From assembly GCA_030248195.1 (NCBI GenBank), contig JASAND010021220.1:1-64000 (forward strand): a stretch of DNA of 64,000 nt. The letters are read 5' to 3'. Made by a program: the position numbers and the translations under genes. Source of the DNA: Trissonchulus latispiculum. Its lineage: Eukaryota > Nematoda > Enoplea > Enoplida > Ironidae. Below, in pieces: positions 43,236-53,800 of this stretch (positions are counted from its first letter, which is position 1; every line of letters starts with the position of its first letter). Under the pieces are notes generated by a model. That model did not search any database, was not told where the DNA came from, and was given only the letters and a program-made list of their open reading frames with translations.

Positions 43236-44870
43236 AAGAAATAACGGCGTATTTGATTTCTCCAAAAAGGACAAGTTTTCGATGCGAAAATAAAATTGGC
43301 TGTAACTCAGGATAGGGAAAGCTGAAATGTTGCTTCCAAAAGCAATCGTGTAGAGGTTATTGACATAGAACGCTAAACAAACTTATTTTGGAAAGTTTCG
43401 TCGAATTTTGGCTTGATTTACTCAGGGCCTTTTCATAAAATGATTAAACGGATTAACTTAAACGGATTAACTTAAATGGATTAAATGGATTTAAAAGACG
43501 TATTCATAAAATCACGGATTAAACTACTTAAACGGATTAAACATTGCCACGACTTAAACGGATTAACTTAAATGGATTAAATTAAGTCATTTAAGTCGTT
43601 TAATCCGTATTTTATGAATACGCTTTTAATCCGTTTAAGTTAAGCCGTTTAAGTTAATCCATTTAATCCGCCAGTTTAATCCTGATTTTGTGAATACAAA
43701 TGAAGCTCACAGATTTCAAAAAGTATCTGTTCCATCAATATCAATTTCGCTGATTGATGCTACAGTTGTAAATTTTAAGCATATTATATACTTCAGTTAA
43801 TGGGTGACAAAGTCCTACTTCAAACTATAGCTAACATCTACAATAAGTATCGTTCATTGCGCATATCAAACTTTGTAGCGTTTTTACAACGATGAGTTTC
43901 TGGTTTGGTTTTTCGAAGTGCTTGCTTGAGAATTAACTATTCATTAGACTGGTAACAATAGATTGCTACTTTGAGATTATTAGCACAATGCTTACATTAA
44001 TTAATTCTGCACCAGAACAACATTGAAATGTTGTAATCTCATAAAAGCACGCCCAAGAATGGTGGGGTTGCTTTTGGTTGATTCTTGACCATTACAAATT
44101 CTGCTGAGTTCACATATTTTGTAGTCCCCCAAAACTGCTCCTACATTCTGTTTAACCATTCAAAGGTGACTCCGACGTGTTATTATTTATTACTATTATT
44201 GTTATAATAATTATTGGAAAGTGAAGCAGTTACGCTAAAAAAATTGTGTCTAAAAGTTTAAGCTTTAAGTTTGAATTTTTGGTGAAACTTTAAATTTATA
44301 ACTTGCGAAAATAGAAGCACGTAACAATATTTCCAAAACGTGCGGTTCTGTCCTGAATTGTCAGCAAATGTTACAGAAATGGCTTCTAGCGATGCATGCA
44401 CTCTCCAGTAAGAAAACTTTTTTCGGTTTTAGTCTTTTTTGCGAACTTTTTCACAAAAGACAAAATCACCAACAAGTTTCTGTAAAAAGGTGCAGATTTG
44501 CTGTTGCAGTAAAACTAACGCCTAAGCTCTCCGACCTCTATAACCTGCGTGCACATCTTTTCAGGTACAGTACCTCAGCCCCTTCTGACCGATTGACCGG
44601 CTGTTAGCCATGAAGGCGGATGAAACTTTCCAGATGCATTGTTTTGGTGCAATTTAACATTCTAAATGGAACCAGCCCCACATTTTTGGGGTAAAAAATG
44701 GCCATCTTCCAGGAAATCAGTTTTTCAAATTTACTGCCAAAATCTTACGGACAATTTTAGTTTGTTTTATACGCAATCGATTCACACACTGTCAAATTCT
44801 ATATTTATCAATGCCTACTAGCTAGAGTTCGTTCCTTTAAGCTAGAGATTTGGCTGAAAAACTATTTTGT
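43217..44870 (+). repeat. 1,654-bp direct repeat, left copy
   Basis: Matches 53,801-55,455 almost perfectly; I see one base change (CAGGGCC/CAGAGCC) and one base missing in a T run (near 44,421). It brackets the gag-protease element. It starts TTTGCGGC and ends CTATTTTGT, without TG...CA ends, so it does not look like an LTR. Confidence 0.95.
43425..43700. mobile_element. MITE made of TTTAATCCG words, inside the repeat
   Basis: Starts GGGCCTTTTCATAAAATG and ends in CAAAATC..GTGAATACAAA-like sequence, with TTTAATCCGTTTAAG and its complement repeated many times, able to fold back. The second 1.65-kb copy carries it at 54,009-54,284, so it was present before the duplication. A relative lies at 56,520-56,856. 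Confidence 0.7.
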
Positions 44871-47800
44871 TCGTCCCCAACCCCAAATTCCGAATTTGAT
44901 CAACTACAGGGGGAACTTCCCCAACCCCAAAATCAAGATTTTTCTCAACTAGAAAATTCGGAAAATCGGCTCCCCCAAAATTCAGTCCCTTCACCGATAA
45001 TTTTTCGGGGGGGTGTCCGCCCTCCTACCCCCCCTCGCACCAGACGTAATTTTACTGCTGGGGAAATTTTGCCCATAGGGAAAACCTCCAGCAGTAATTT
45101 TAATTTTTCTGGTGCTCTACAAAACACTTGGGGGGGACCCACTGAGCTACACCTGTCAAACTTGCGCTCCTCCCAATCTACAAGGGCCGTCCCTCCCCAA
45201 AATTTAGAGCAGAATTATACACTGAGCCAGCGGGAGACCCGGGTAAAAACGATTGGGGGGCCAGTCTCTGCACCCTCACGAATCACTCCCCAGCCTGTAG
45301 AAAATCCCACTACCCCCCAACATTCAGAAAATTCAAATTTTCAACGTGATTTTGACGATTTTATCTCTCCCCGGTTCGACGCTGCCAAGGCAGCCAAAGA
45401 AGTCGTTTCGGCCTTGTTGGGCTCGGGGGAAGCCCCCCAGAAATCACCTGTCCCCCCTTCAAATACGTATTCTCAGTCAAGAATACCGCAAAATTCTGCT
45501 ACAACTCGAAATAACGTGGGTTTTTCTTCTGAACAGGCAGGTGGGGGGGCGCCCCCCCAAAATCACGGGACTTTTCAACCTGCTCAAATTTCAGTTGCGG
45601 GTGGCCAACCCCTCCCCTATTCGGGTGATTCCGAAACAGGATCTGTGTATGATTCTGCTAATAGCCAAAATTCAGTGGTTATGGTCCGAACTGGAGGGGA
45701 CCCCATACCCCCCCTTTCTACGTATCTACCCCAGCCCGTCCATTCTGGGGAAAATTTTCAAAATTTTCAAAATTCGCAAAATTTCCAAAATTCCCAAAAT
45801 ACGTACGTAAACGGGTCAACCACCCAAATGCCCCGGCCCTCACATATTGGTGGGATCACCTTTCCCCGGGATCAGTATGGGAATTTGCTACCAAATCAAC
45901 AGATTGCCCCCTCCCACGTTCAAATTCAAAAAACCCCAATTTGTCATGGGGGCCCCTCTGCCCCACGTCTATATCATACTCAACCTCCTCCCTCTCCACC
46001 TTTGCAAATTCCCCCTCCTACATCTCAAAACCCACCCTTGGCCTCCCCAGAAAAATTGGCCAACCAAAATTTTTTGAACCCTGGGGATCCATGCTATTAC
46101 CCTGTCCACCCGAGGTCCTACGGTCAACATTTATATGAGGGAATCCAAATTGCAGCCACGGAACCCTATATGCAACAACAATTGCCCCAATTACGTTATC
46201 AGCCCCCAACTTCACAACATTCCGAGGGGCAACATTTCATACGTACTCCAGCAAATTTCAATTATGATCGCCTGGAGCAACAAGTTTTCGAAAATCCAGT
46301 AATTCGCGAACTGGATAATAATCATTTGTGGGAGGGGTCCCAACAACATTTGCCCCCATTACAAGTCCCTCGTATTTTACCACAACAGGTCCCTAACAAT
46401 CCCTATTATATGGCGGAGATGGTGGCCTCGCATGCTGGTGCGGCTGATTATGTATCAGAAAATCGCCTTACAGGACCGGCTGAAGTTCCGCGGCAGCAAG
46501 AGCAGCGCACACCCGCGCTTTCCCTAAGGGAAGGTAAAGGTGTAGCGTCGGCTCCTGCTGGGGGCGCCCCTTCTTCGGGAGGTTCGCCCTCAGTACAGCA
46601 AGATTTTGCCGCGGGGCCTCTTTCGGCGCCTGCCCAGCCGCATCGGGCTTGCGAACAGTCACCACCTCCCCCTCCACCTTCCCAACAAAGTTCAAATTCA
46701 CCTCCTCCCTCAAAATTTTCGGAGTCTCCCTCATCTGTGGGTACCCACTCAAATTATTCAGTCAACAATGTGGGGAAAAAACCGGGAATTTCAAAAAGTC
46801 CGCGACACCCAACCCCTACTACTATGGAAGCTACCGATATTTCGGTCCCAAAATTTGACACGGGTCTTTTTCGTTACTATCTAGAAGTTTTACGGGATGT
46901 CCCCCGTTATGACCCGAAATACGCATATTTTGAAGACTGGTTACCCCAATTCGAGTCGGCAGTGGCAGTTCATGCAGTCCCTCAGGACCAGTGGGGGCGC
47001 CTCCTTTGGAACAAATTAACAGGAAAAGCTCAAATTTTTGCTTCTCGCTGTGGCCCACAGGTCGTCGAGTCCTATTCAGGATTTTTGGATTTAATCAAAT
47101 CGCAATTTCCAAAACCACAACTCTCGTTGCGGGAGCGGCAATCGGCTTTTGCACACCGAAAGCAACTTCACAACGAGTCCGTTCGACACTATATTTCAGA
47201 ATTACAGGCTATGGCCCTCGACCTGTGGGACACACAGGAGGAGCGTGAACACGAATGTGTTCAACAACTTTTTGCGGGGGTGCACGATAAATTTGCTTCA
47301 GCTTTGGCTTCTCTTTTTCTCCATGATCGACCCACTATGCAAGATGTCCGTCGGGTCATTGATCGTTTAGAGTCTCGGGAGGCCCGCCCACCGGAGGGAG
47401 ATACTCTCTCCTATGACCTGCCAGTCTATTACGTCGAAGATGGGGGCACCGACAAAAAAAGCCAGTCCTCAAAAAGTTCAGATTCTACTTCCCAGTCTAA
47501 TTTGGAGGTGGCAGCTGCTCGCCTGGGTTTTCGTGAATTAAAAGACTGGTTTGAACAACATATCCAGGAAGCCTTGAGTAAGTGGGAGGAAGAAAAACAG
47601 AAAAAGCCCCCTTGTAAATACTGTAAAAAAAGCGGTCACGCACCGGAAAATTGTTGGGAACGATACCCCTCAAAGGCTCCTCCCAATTATAAAAACCGTC
47701 CCCTACCTGAGAGGGTTGATCACGTGGCCCATTTATCAAATGCATACCCTATTCAATATTCTGGATTACCGGTATACCAGCAGCAATATCTCCCCATAAA

Positions 47801-48248
47801 TTATGCCCCGGTTCCTCTTTTGTCACAGTACGCCTCCCTACCTCCCAACCCGACCCCAGTACAATTTTCTGCTCCTGCTCCGGCCCTCCCACCCCCATCA
47901 AACTTGGGAAATCAGGGTGGCTATGTCGGAGGACAAAATTCTCAGCCAAGGCCAATTTCAGCTCCGGCCACTACAGCCCCGGCCCCATACCAACGTACAG
48001 TACAGATTCAAAATGCAGGTGTCTCGGAACTCTCTCAAAATTTTGTACGAGCCTCGGATTCGGGGGTTTCAACTCCTGCTGCACCTTCTTCTCCTAGGAG
48101 GGCGGCTCCGGCTTCACATGGAGTTACTGCCGAGCAAGTTCATCAAATTCTGACTCAATTTCAAGTCGGGGTGGTTTCCGATCTGGCTGGTGGTGAAGCT
48201 TCAAAAGGGGGGGGTGGACCCTACCATATTTGGCTCCGACCCGCCTGA
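44850..48248 (+). CDS. Gag-like polyprotein of the retroelement
   Basis: 1,132 codons are open, but the first (TTG) lies in the flanking repeat and the first ATG is near 45,679, so the true start is unknown; the original 5' end is probably lost. The first 600 residues are rich in Pro, Asn, Gln and Ser. A retrotransposon gag domain follows (about 690-850: YFEDWLPQFESAV, LLWNKLTGKAQIF, LRERQSAFAHRKQL). A CKYCKKSGHAPENC zinc knuckle (CX2CX4HX4C) lies near 921-934. The frame ends 58 bases into the next one. Confidence 0.85.
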   Translation: MAEKLFCSSPTPNSEFDQLQGELPQPQNQDFSQLENSENRLPQNSVPSPIIFRGGVRPPTPPRTRRNFTAGEILPIGKTSSSNFNFSGALQNTWGGPTELHLSNLRSSQSTRAVPPQNLEQNYTLSQRETRVKTIGGPVSAPSRITPQPVENPTTPQHSENSNFQRDFDDFISPRFDAAKAAKEVVSALLGSGEAPQKSPVPPSNTYSQSRIPQNSATTRNNVGFSSEQAGGGAPPQNHGTFQPAQISVAGGQPLPYSGDSETGSVYDSANSQNSVVMVRTGGDPIPPLSTYLPQPVHSGENFQNFQNSQNFQNSQNTYVNGSTTQMPRPSHIGGITFPRDQYGNLLPNQQIAPSHVQIQKTPICHGGPSAPRLYHTQPPPSPPLQIPPPTSQNPPLASPEKLANQNFLNPGDPCYYPVHPRSYGQHLYEGIQIAATEPYMQQQLPQLRYQPPTSQHSEGQHFIRTPANFNYDRLEQQVFENPVIRELDNNHLWEGSQQHLPPLQVPRILPQQVPNNPYYMAEMVASHAGAADYVSENRLTGPAEVPRQQEQRTPALSLREGKGVASAPAGGAPSSGGSPSVQQDFAAGPLSAPAQPHRACEQSPPPPPPSQQSSNSPPPSKFSESPSSVGTHSNYSVNNVGKKPGISKSPRHPTPTTMEATDISVPKFDTGLFRYYLEVLRDVPRYDPKYAYFEDWLPQFESAVAVHAVPQDQWGRLLWNKLTGKAQIFASRCGPQVVESYSGFLDLIKSQFPKPQLSLRERQSAFAHRKQLHNESVRHYISELQAMALDLWDTQEEREHECVQQLFAGVHDKFASALASLFLHDRPTMQDVRRVIDRLESREARPPEGDTLSYDLPVYYVEDGGTDKKSQSSKSSDSTSQSNLEVAAARLGFRELKDWFEQHIQEALSKWEEEKQKKPPCKYCKKSGHAPENCWERYPSKAPPNYKNRPLPERVDHVAHLSNAYPIQYSGLPVYQQQYLPINYAPVPLLSQYASLPPNPTPVQFSAPAPALPPPSNLGNQGGYVGGQNSQPRPISAPATTAPAPYQRTVQIQNAGVSELSQNFVRASDSGVSTPAAPSSPRRAAPASHGVTAEQVHQILTQFQVGVVSDLAGGEASKGGGGPYHIWLRPA

Positions 48249-49329
48249 GTCAGTCACTTCATCAAATTCTCCACAATTTGATTTAACTATGATGGAGGCC
48301 CAATTGTCAAATGTTTTTTCTAACGTGGTTCATAATTTTACTACCTTGTGGGCCATACAAAGGGATACTTTTGATTTTATGCAAAAATATTATCACGTTC
48401 TTTTAAATCAAATGCAGGAAATGGCAACTTTACTAAAGTGTCTATGTCCAAATCAGTCAGAATACGACTCTATTTCATTTGTCGAAAAACAATCACCTCC
48501 CTCTTGGACCGCGGGGTTTTCTCCCATAATCGGGGGTGCGACTGCCCCTTGCTGCCACCGGCCCGAACATGTTTCTGTAGGGACAGAAACTGAAGAACCT
48601 TTCAGTCCAATGGCACCGCAGGAGCCAGAAAAACCCCAACTAGAAGATCTGACATCAGATGCAGTAACGCCGGGAGGGCCCACCGAAATTGAATCCGAGC
48701 CAGTACCGGTAGCAGCAGATAATATCCCAGCCATAGTCGTCACCTCCGGGGGGACCAAAATTTTGACTATTATTGATTCCGGAGCAGCAATATCCATTGT
48801 CAGTCCCCGGACAGTTAAGAGAATATTGAAGGGGGGCGCCAATGTTCGATTTCAGAAAAAGGATCCCATCACCGCAGTGGCATCTAACGACACGCCGTTA
48901 AACATTACTGCCAAAGTTTTTATAATTTTCACGGTGGGGCGTAAAGAATATGGGTGGTTTTTTCATATGGCTCCTAACTTTTCTCGTGAGATTTTAATAG
49001 GAACTGATTTCATGAAACGTTTTCACTGGGACTTGTTATTTTCTACTAATGAAGTAAACATGCAAGGAATACACCACCCATTATTGTCATCAGACGAAAT
49101 TCGGTCAGAATTTATAGCAAATTGGTGTGCCGATGCGCCTGCGGTGATGTATACAAATGCAGGGATACTTCCATCCTTGGGGGTTCGGCCCCCACCTCCC
49201 TTGCTGTCCGGGATACGACAAGAAGGCCTGCATCTTGAAATTTCAAAAGAGGGGGTAGACACCCCTCCAGTAACTCCTACAACTCCTAGTCATTTAGTCC
49301 AACCCTCCCTGTCCCAAGTTAATTTTTGA
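48190..49329 (+). CDS. Retropepsin-like protease frame of the retroelement
   Basis: It overlaps the gag frame by 58 bases in the +1 frame. It has no ATG at the start of the overlap, so it is likely made by frameshifting at or near the eight-G run 48,207-48,214. The protease is seen from about residue 185: LTIIDSGAAISIVSP (catalytic Asp-Ser-Gly) and EILIGTDFMKRF (the later ILG-D-like motif). The N-terminal 180 residues have no clear motif. It stops at 49,329 with no polymerase following. Confidence 0.85.
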   Translation: MVKLQKGGVDPTIFGSDPPESVTSSNSPQFDLTMMEAQLSNVFSNVVHNFTTLWAIQRDTFDFMQKYYHVLLNQMQEMATLLKCLCPNQSEYDSISFVEKQSPPSWTAGFSPIIGGATAPCCHRPEHVSVGTETEEPFSPMAPQEPEKPQLEDLTSDAVTPGGPTEIESEPVPVAADNIPAIVVTSGGTKILTIIDSGAAISIVSPRTVKRILKGGANVRFQKKDPITAVASNDTPLNITAKVFIIFTVGRKEYGWFFHMAPNFSREILIGTDFMKRFHWDLLFSTNEVNMQGIHHPLLSSDEIRSEFIANWCADAPAVMYTNAGILPSLGVRPPPPLLSGIRQEGLHLEISKEGVDTPPVTPTTPSHLVQPSLSQVNF

Positions 49330-52300
49330 AAGAGGGGGTAAACCCCGATTATTAGTATGTCGTTTGTTTGGCCCGGTTAATTTATTGAAAGTTCTTTTTC
49401 AAAATATTTCTTAAAAGAAATTCTCTAAAGCGTTTTCTTTTTACTTTTCGTTTGATTCAAATTTATAGGATTTATTTTTTCAATTCGATTTAAATAATCT
49501 TCTTTAAAAATTCTAAAATGTAGTCTCTCGTACTTATGTACGTACACATATCTCCGGTATTTCTATATTTTGTATTTTACATCCCTAGTACTATTGCCTT
49601 TTACTATTTTAGCTTCAATGGTTTCGGTACACACTTTTAACCGGCACTTTATATTTTCAAACTTCACACTTTCACTGTAGACGTTTTATACTCATTTCTT
49701 GCACAGCTGCCTGGTCGCAGTTTCACATCACACGTGCAAAAAATTTCACTTTTGATTTAATTTCAGGTACAAGTTTCCTCCGCCTTTCATCCAGTTCTTT
49801 CCAGCGGGTTGGCAGGTGGCAATGGACAGTCTTCTACGGAGTCAAAAGTTCACGGATCCCACCCGGATTAGCATAAGTTTTCCGATTGCATTGGTAAGAA
49901 TTTTGAATTGCTACTATGCTTGGCTATGACGCGCTGGGCCGGTTGCAAACGGCCCGACGCGTTTTATGACCGGGCAGGGGTAAAATTTGTTACTTCAATG
50001 AGTTACATTTTTTATCTTTGCTGGGGGGTTCTCAAAAGTATGAGTTTATTTTCATGTCTGTTTTCTAAGAAGTGTTCCCTTGAACCGACCATTGCGCGCA
50101 GGTCGGTTCTAGCCAAATTAATTTCTTTTGAACGGAAAGATTTTGCATGGTAATCCAACGGGTGAATTTTGTGGAGGAACAAATTGATGTTTATTGTTAG
50201 CAATTCTTTGTTCTCTAAAAAGTTTTAAAATTCTGTGCCGAGGTCGGCACAGCCAAAAACTAAAAATTGACTGTGGTGGCCACAACTTTGTATGCAGGGA
50301 ACCCTATCCATTCCATTTCCAAAAATGTAATGTGAACAATTTTGAACCAGTAAATCTTGATCTAGGCCGTTTTTCATTTTTCCTTGGCATTTTGTTCACC
50401 CGGTTTTACTGTGCCAACCTCGGCACAAATTCAAGATTCACTCTGTTCACCGGTCTGTCAGGCACGTGCTGCGATTAGGCATGTTGTGTTTATACGTACA
50501 CCTGTATTAACTTTGTTTTAATCAATCTCTAGTTTTAACATATAATTTTATTAATTTTGTGACTAATTATTTTTGTTTTGTGTTTTTAGGTTCCTATTCC
50601 TTTGGGTCCCCGGCACCGGTCAAACCCCAGATTTGTGGTATATGCTTTCTGTTTCTGTATTGTTTGACCAGTGGGGGTTGTAAATTTTTCTGTTCAAATT
50701 TCTAAAAACCTTTTCTAGTTTAAAAATATTTTTGCTTCACTGGGAGAAAATTCTGTTCTCGAATAGAGCATGACTCCTGTGTTTATGCCGCATGGGTTTG
50801 GGAAAAAGTTGTTAATATATTTTGTTATAGGTTATGTTGCCTTTTACTACCTTACAACATTCGCTTTTAGTACCCTAAGGCAAGAATTAATTTAATTAAT
50901 TTCAAATCTGCTTTCCTAGAGTCTTCGTTTTTCATGTGGTTTTATAAATTTTGGATAAAAGTAAAATTTCTTGAAATGCTAATTTTATTAAAAGGGTACT
51001 TGCATGTTTAAATTTTTCACACTAACCTTTTTGTAGCACCGCTTATAGTTTTCTTAGTGCATTTCTTGATTAAATAATTTCTTCTATTCATCTTCAAGTT
51101 AAATTCGCCTTTTCGTGTTCTTTATGAAAAATGTTCCACTTTTCATATAAAAACTGAATAAATTTGACTTCTATTACAAATTGAATAAACGCTAACCTTC
51201 TTCTATTGATATTTATTTTCTGAATTTTGAAATTCTCGAATTCTTACATTATACAAGGGTGGGTATTTTGTATTACTTGCATTTTATCATAGTAATTTTT
51301 AACTGTATAGGCAATAGTACTGGGGTATTCTTAACACCGTGCCGCACCTCGGCGGGTCCGTGGCTGCTCGTCGCCTGCGCTATCCCCATAGGGAAGGTAA
51401 CGGTGGGCGGTCAGCCCCGGACCGGCAATTTTGATTCTTGAGAATTATTTTCCGCTTTCTTTGATTTGGCGTCTCCTACGGTGCCTGCGTTTTCCCCATA
51501 GGGAAGATAACGGTTCCGTCGGTTTCTGCCTACACTCTCTAAATTAATCGGGCCTCATATATATGTATTGCGGGCTTTTGCCCAATTGTTTTTGTTTGTT
51601 ACTGTTGGGCATTATGCCTATATGCTTACTCATATATATACATGCCGTATCTTATTCCATTTTTGTTTGCTTGTTCTGTTATATACTTACTGTCCCCTTC
51701 CCTCCCCCCTGTCCCTCTTGACGGCGAGTGTTCCCCTGTTCTGTTATTCTGTCTGTACCAGTATTGTAGTCCCCTTTTGTGATTCGGGTTGGCCCCGAGC
51801 GATTCCATCTGGTGATAAGGACGGGCCTGGTTCGGTGTTTTGGAAGGCTGGCGGCGATGGCTTCGGTTGAGCGGGCGCTTGATGCCGTGGGGCATCCGCC
51901 CAGTGGTCCGGAGGTCGTGGTCCGGTGATACGGTATGGGATTTTTCCCTCGGTGCTTGGAATCTGAAATCTCTCCCGCAGCCTGGAGCTTCTTAGGATTG
52001 TTTTGAACTTTATGAAGTCAAATGTTGTGATGTTTGTGATAAACCCGGTTGTATGTCCCCTTACCTCGTCCGTCCCCCCTCCCCCTTTCCCCTCTTTTTA
52101 CTAATTGTTGTTCACTGTCTATACTTTCTATGTCCTCTACACATTTAGCGTTAACCTTGGTTGGGTGGGGTCTTTGGTCATTGTTTGGGGTTTCTTCTCC
52201 GGGGGAAAATTTTCTTAAATTATATAATTTCTAAATTTTATTTTCCTGTTTCTATTTTTTCCGAAATCTTATTTCCGGGTGGGGTGGTTCCCTCTAGCTC

Positions 52301-53212
52301 AGCTTGGCTGTTCTATATGTGTAGTTTGTTATTCCATTTTTTCTTAACCTTTTTCGGGTCCTTTGTTTCTCTTAACATGGTGTCTGTTTCGCTTTTCTTT
52401 CTAAAAAATAGTCACGGGTTTACTTTATTTCAAAATTCTTCTATGCTTCTACTGCCATTCTTTTTGCCTTATTTTCCCATTTTCCCATGTCCATTTTGAG
52501 CAGCTATGCCAATATTGCTTCATTTGTGTGCTTTATAATTTTGTGGCATTTATTAAAAGATTCTATTCCATTTTTGTATGTTGGGGCAGGCAGGTGCTCA
52601 AGGAGAGACCCCTCTTTGAGTTTGAAATACTCTCCTTTCTGATTTATTCCGCTCCTTCGGAGCATTTGAAATTGAGTCTCTCCTAGAGTCTCGCTGCCTT
52701 CCCCCTTATCAGATTCGATTTCTATATGTTAATATGAATCTCTTTTTATAAGTATTTCTCTACTCTTATACTAAGAATTTTCTACTCTATTTTTCGAGCG
52801 CTTCTGTTGGCACTCGCTTTTGTTTATACTATTTCTATATATTATATTATTATTATAAATTTATATCTTCGGATTATGTCCTGTTTTGTAATGTGCGCTC
52901 CAGTCGCGGCTGAAGGGCTTGTCCCACTTTTCTTTGTATTTGTATGTCGGCAAAGTCCGTTATATGTTGAATGTGCCCCCGGTATGTTCCGGCGTAGTTT
53001 TACCCGTGTCTCGGAATCCCCTAATATGTGTATAAGTGTGGGGCCCGAGTAGTGTTCCCGAGAAGTGCACCTCGAGGGATACGAAAACTTTTTATCATTT
53101 TTCCCATTTTTTCTAAAACACATTTTACCTCTACTAGTAGCTAAGGTACGTAGGCTAACTCAAATTTTATTACTAACCTATGTGCCTGGAGGCCGCGGCG
53201 AGGGCGCGCGTT
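49330..53212 (+). other. Long non-coding tail of the retroelement
   Basis: T-rich sequence with many CCC/GGG runs and no coding motif in any frame. Two splice-like segments are present: 49,767-49,892 (acceptor TTTAATTTCAG, donor TTG|GTAAG) and 50,591-50,638 (acceptor TGTTTTTAG, donor GTG|GTATATG); both are open in one shared frame. A 31-base phrase with CCCCATAGGGAAG is repeated at 51,374-51,404 and 51,484-51,514. Hairpins occur at 50,234 (GTGCCGAGGTCGGCAC) and 51,873-51,901. Confidence 0.6.
52583..52706 (+). ncRNA. Candidate structured RNA element in the tail
   Basis: GGAGAGAC (52,602-52,609) pairs perfectly with GTCTCTCC (52,676-52,683). An outer stem GGGGCAG pairs with CTGCC-TT-CCCC. Two small hairpins lie between (GAGT/ACTC at about 52,617-52,632; GCTCC-TTC-GGAGC at 52,651-52,663). 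The multibranched shape could be a packaging, export or translation signal; this is inference. Confidence 0.35.
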
Positions 53213-53214
53213 TC

Positions 53215-53225
53215 AAAAGAGGGGG
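53215..53225 (+). promoter_or_regulatory. Polypurine tract of the retroelement
   Basis: AAAAGAGGGGG, five bases before a TGTAG that begins the candidate LTR. Near-copies (AAAGAGGGGGTA) also occur at 49,246 and 49,331. Confidence 0.55.
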
Positions 53226-53230
53226 TAATC

Positions 53231-53799
53231 TGTAGAATATTTCCTTGATTCTATCTTAAATTATTCAAAAGTGAGTGCTAACTTTATGCAAATCAACCTA
53301 AATTGTACTGCTGTGTACGGTCCAACGCCGTACATAGCTAATTGACTTTTCTTTTCAATTTTGAGCGCACAGTTGATCAGTCTCATAGTTGGGTTCACCA
53401 GAGTTGGCGGTTCTTTTGGGGACGTCTATCACAGTGCTATTTTGGGATTGCCAACTGGCGTAGAGTTGGGGGATATTTTGGGGTCTTTTCCCTTTTGGGT
53501 TCCTCCCGCTTTTGCTATGTTTTGTATATTTTTGTGCTTGTCTCTTGATTCCCTTTTGTGGGAATATTTCCAATATTTGTGAACATTTTTGTATTTCTGA
53601 TTTTTTCTCTTCAGTTTTGTATTTTTCTGTTTTAAAAGGAAAGTAAACCTGTGTAAAATTTAGATTAGGGCCGTTGTCGTCTCTTTAGATAGTTTGTTAG
53701 CGAGTAGGTAGGAATTATCAGACATATTACACACTCACTCACGAACCTTCAATCTTTACTTTAATCAAATCATTTACTGCGAATATTTTAAATTCGACA
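53231..53799 (+). repeat. Candidate 3' LTR (569 bp)
   Basis: It follows the polypurine tract, starts TGTAGAAT and ends ATTCGACA, so it has the TGT...ACA ends of LTRs, and ends one base before the right 1.65-kb repeat. No second copy exists in the window, so it cannot be confirmed by pairing. Confidence 0.55.
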
Positions 53800-53800
53800 C

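Larger units (their letters stand above)
44871..53799 (+). mobile_element. Gag-protease retroelement without polymerase, 5' end missing
   Basis: Contents in order: gag frame with zinc knuckle, retropepsin frame, 3.9 kb without coding motifs, a polypurine tract and a candidate 3' LTR. No reverse transcriptase, RNase H or integrase motif is visible in any frame. There is no matching 5' LTR or primer site; the left end falls inside gag against the 1.65-kb repeat. It is either a non-autonomous family moved by another element's enzymes, or a deletion derivative. A diverged copy of its tail lies at 58,500-59,300. Confidence 0.75.

Noticed and set aside
43217..44870. Treating the 1.65-kb direct repeats as LTRs
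   Set aside because: No TG...CA ends, no primer site after the left copy, and the right copy is continuous with a dispersed host repeat.
52807..53052. 81-codon membrane-like ORF in the retroelement tail
   Set aside because: No ATG context or motif, T-rich composition explains the hydrophobic residues; no env-like features such as Cys pairs with a fusion segment are convincing.
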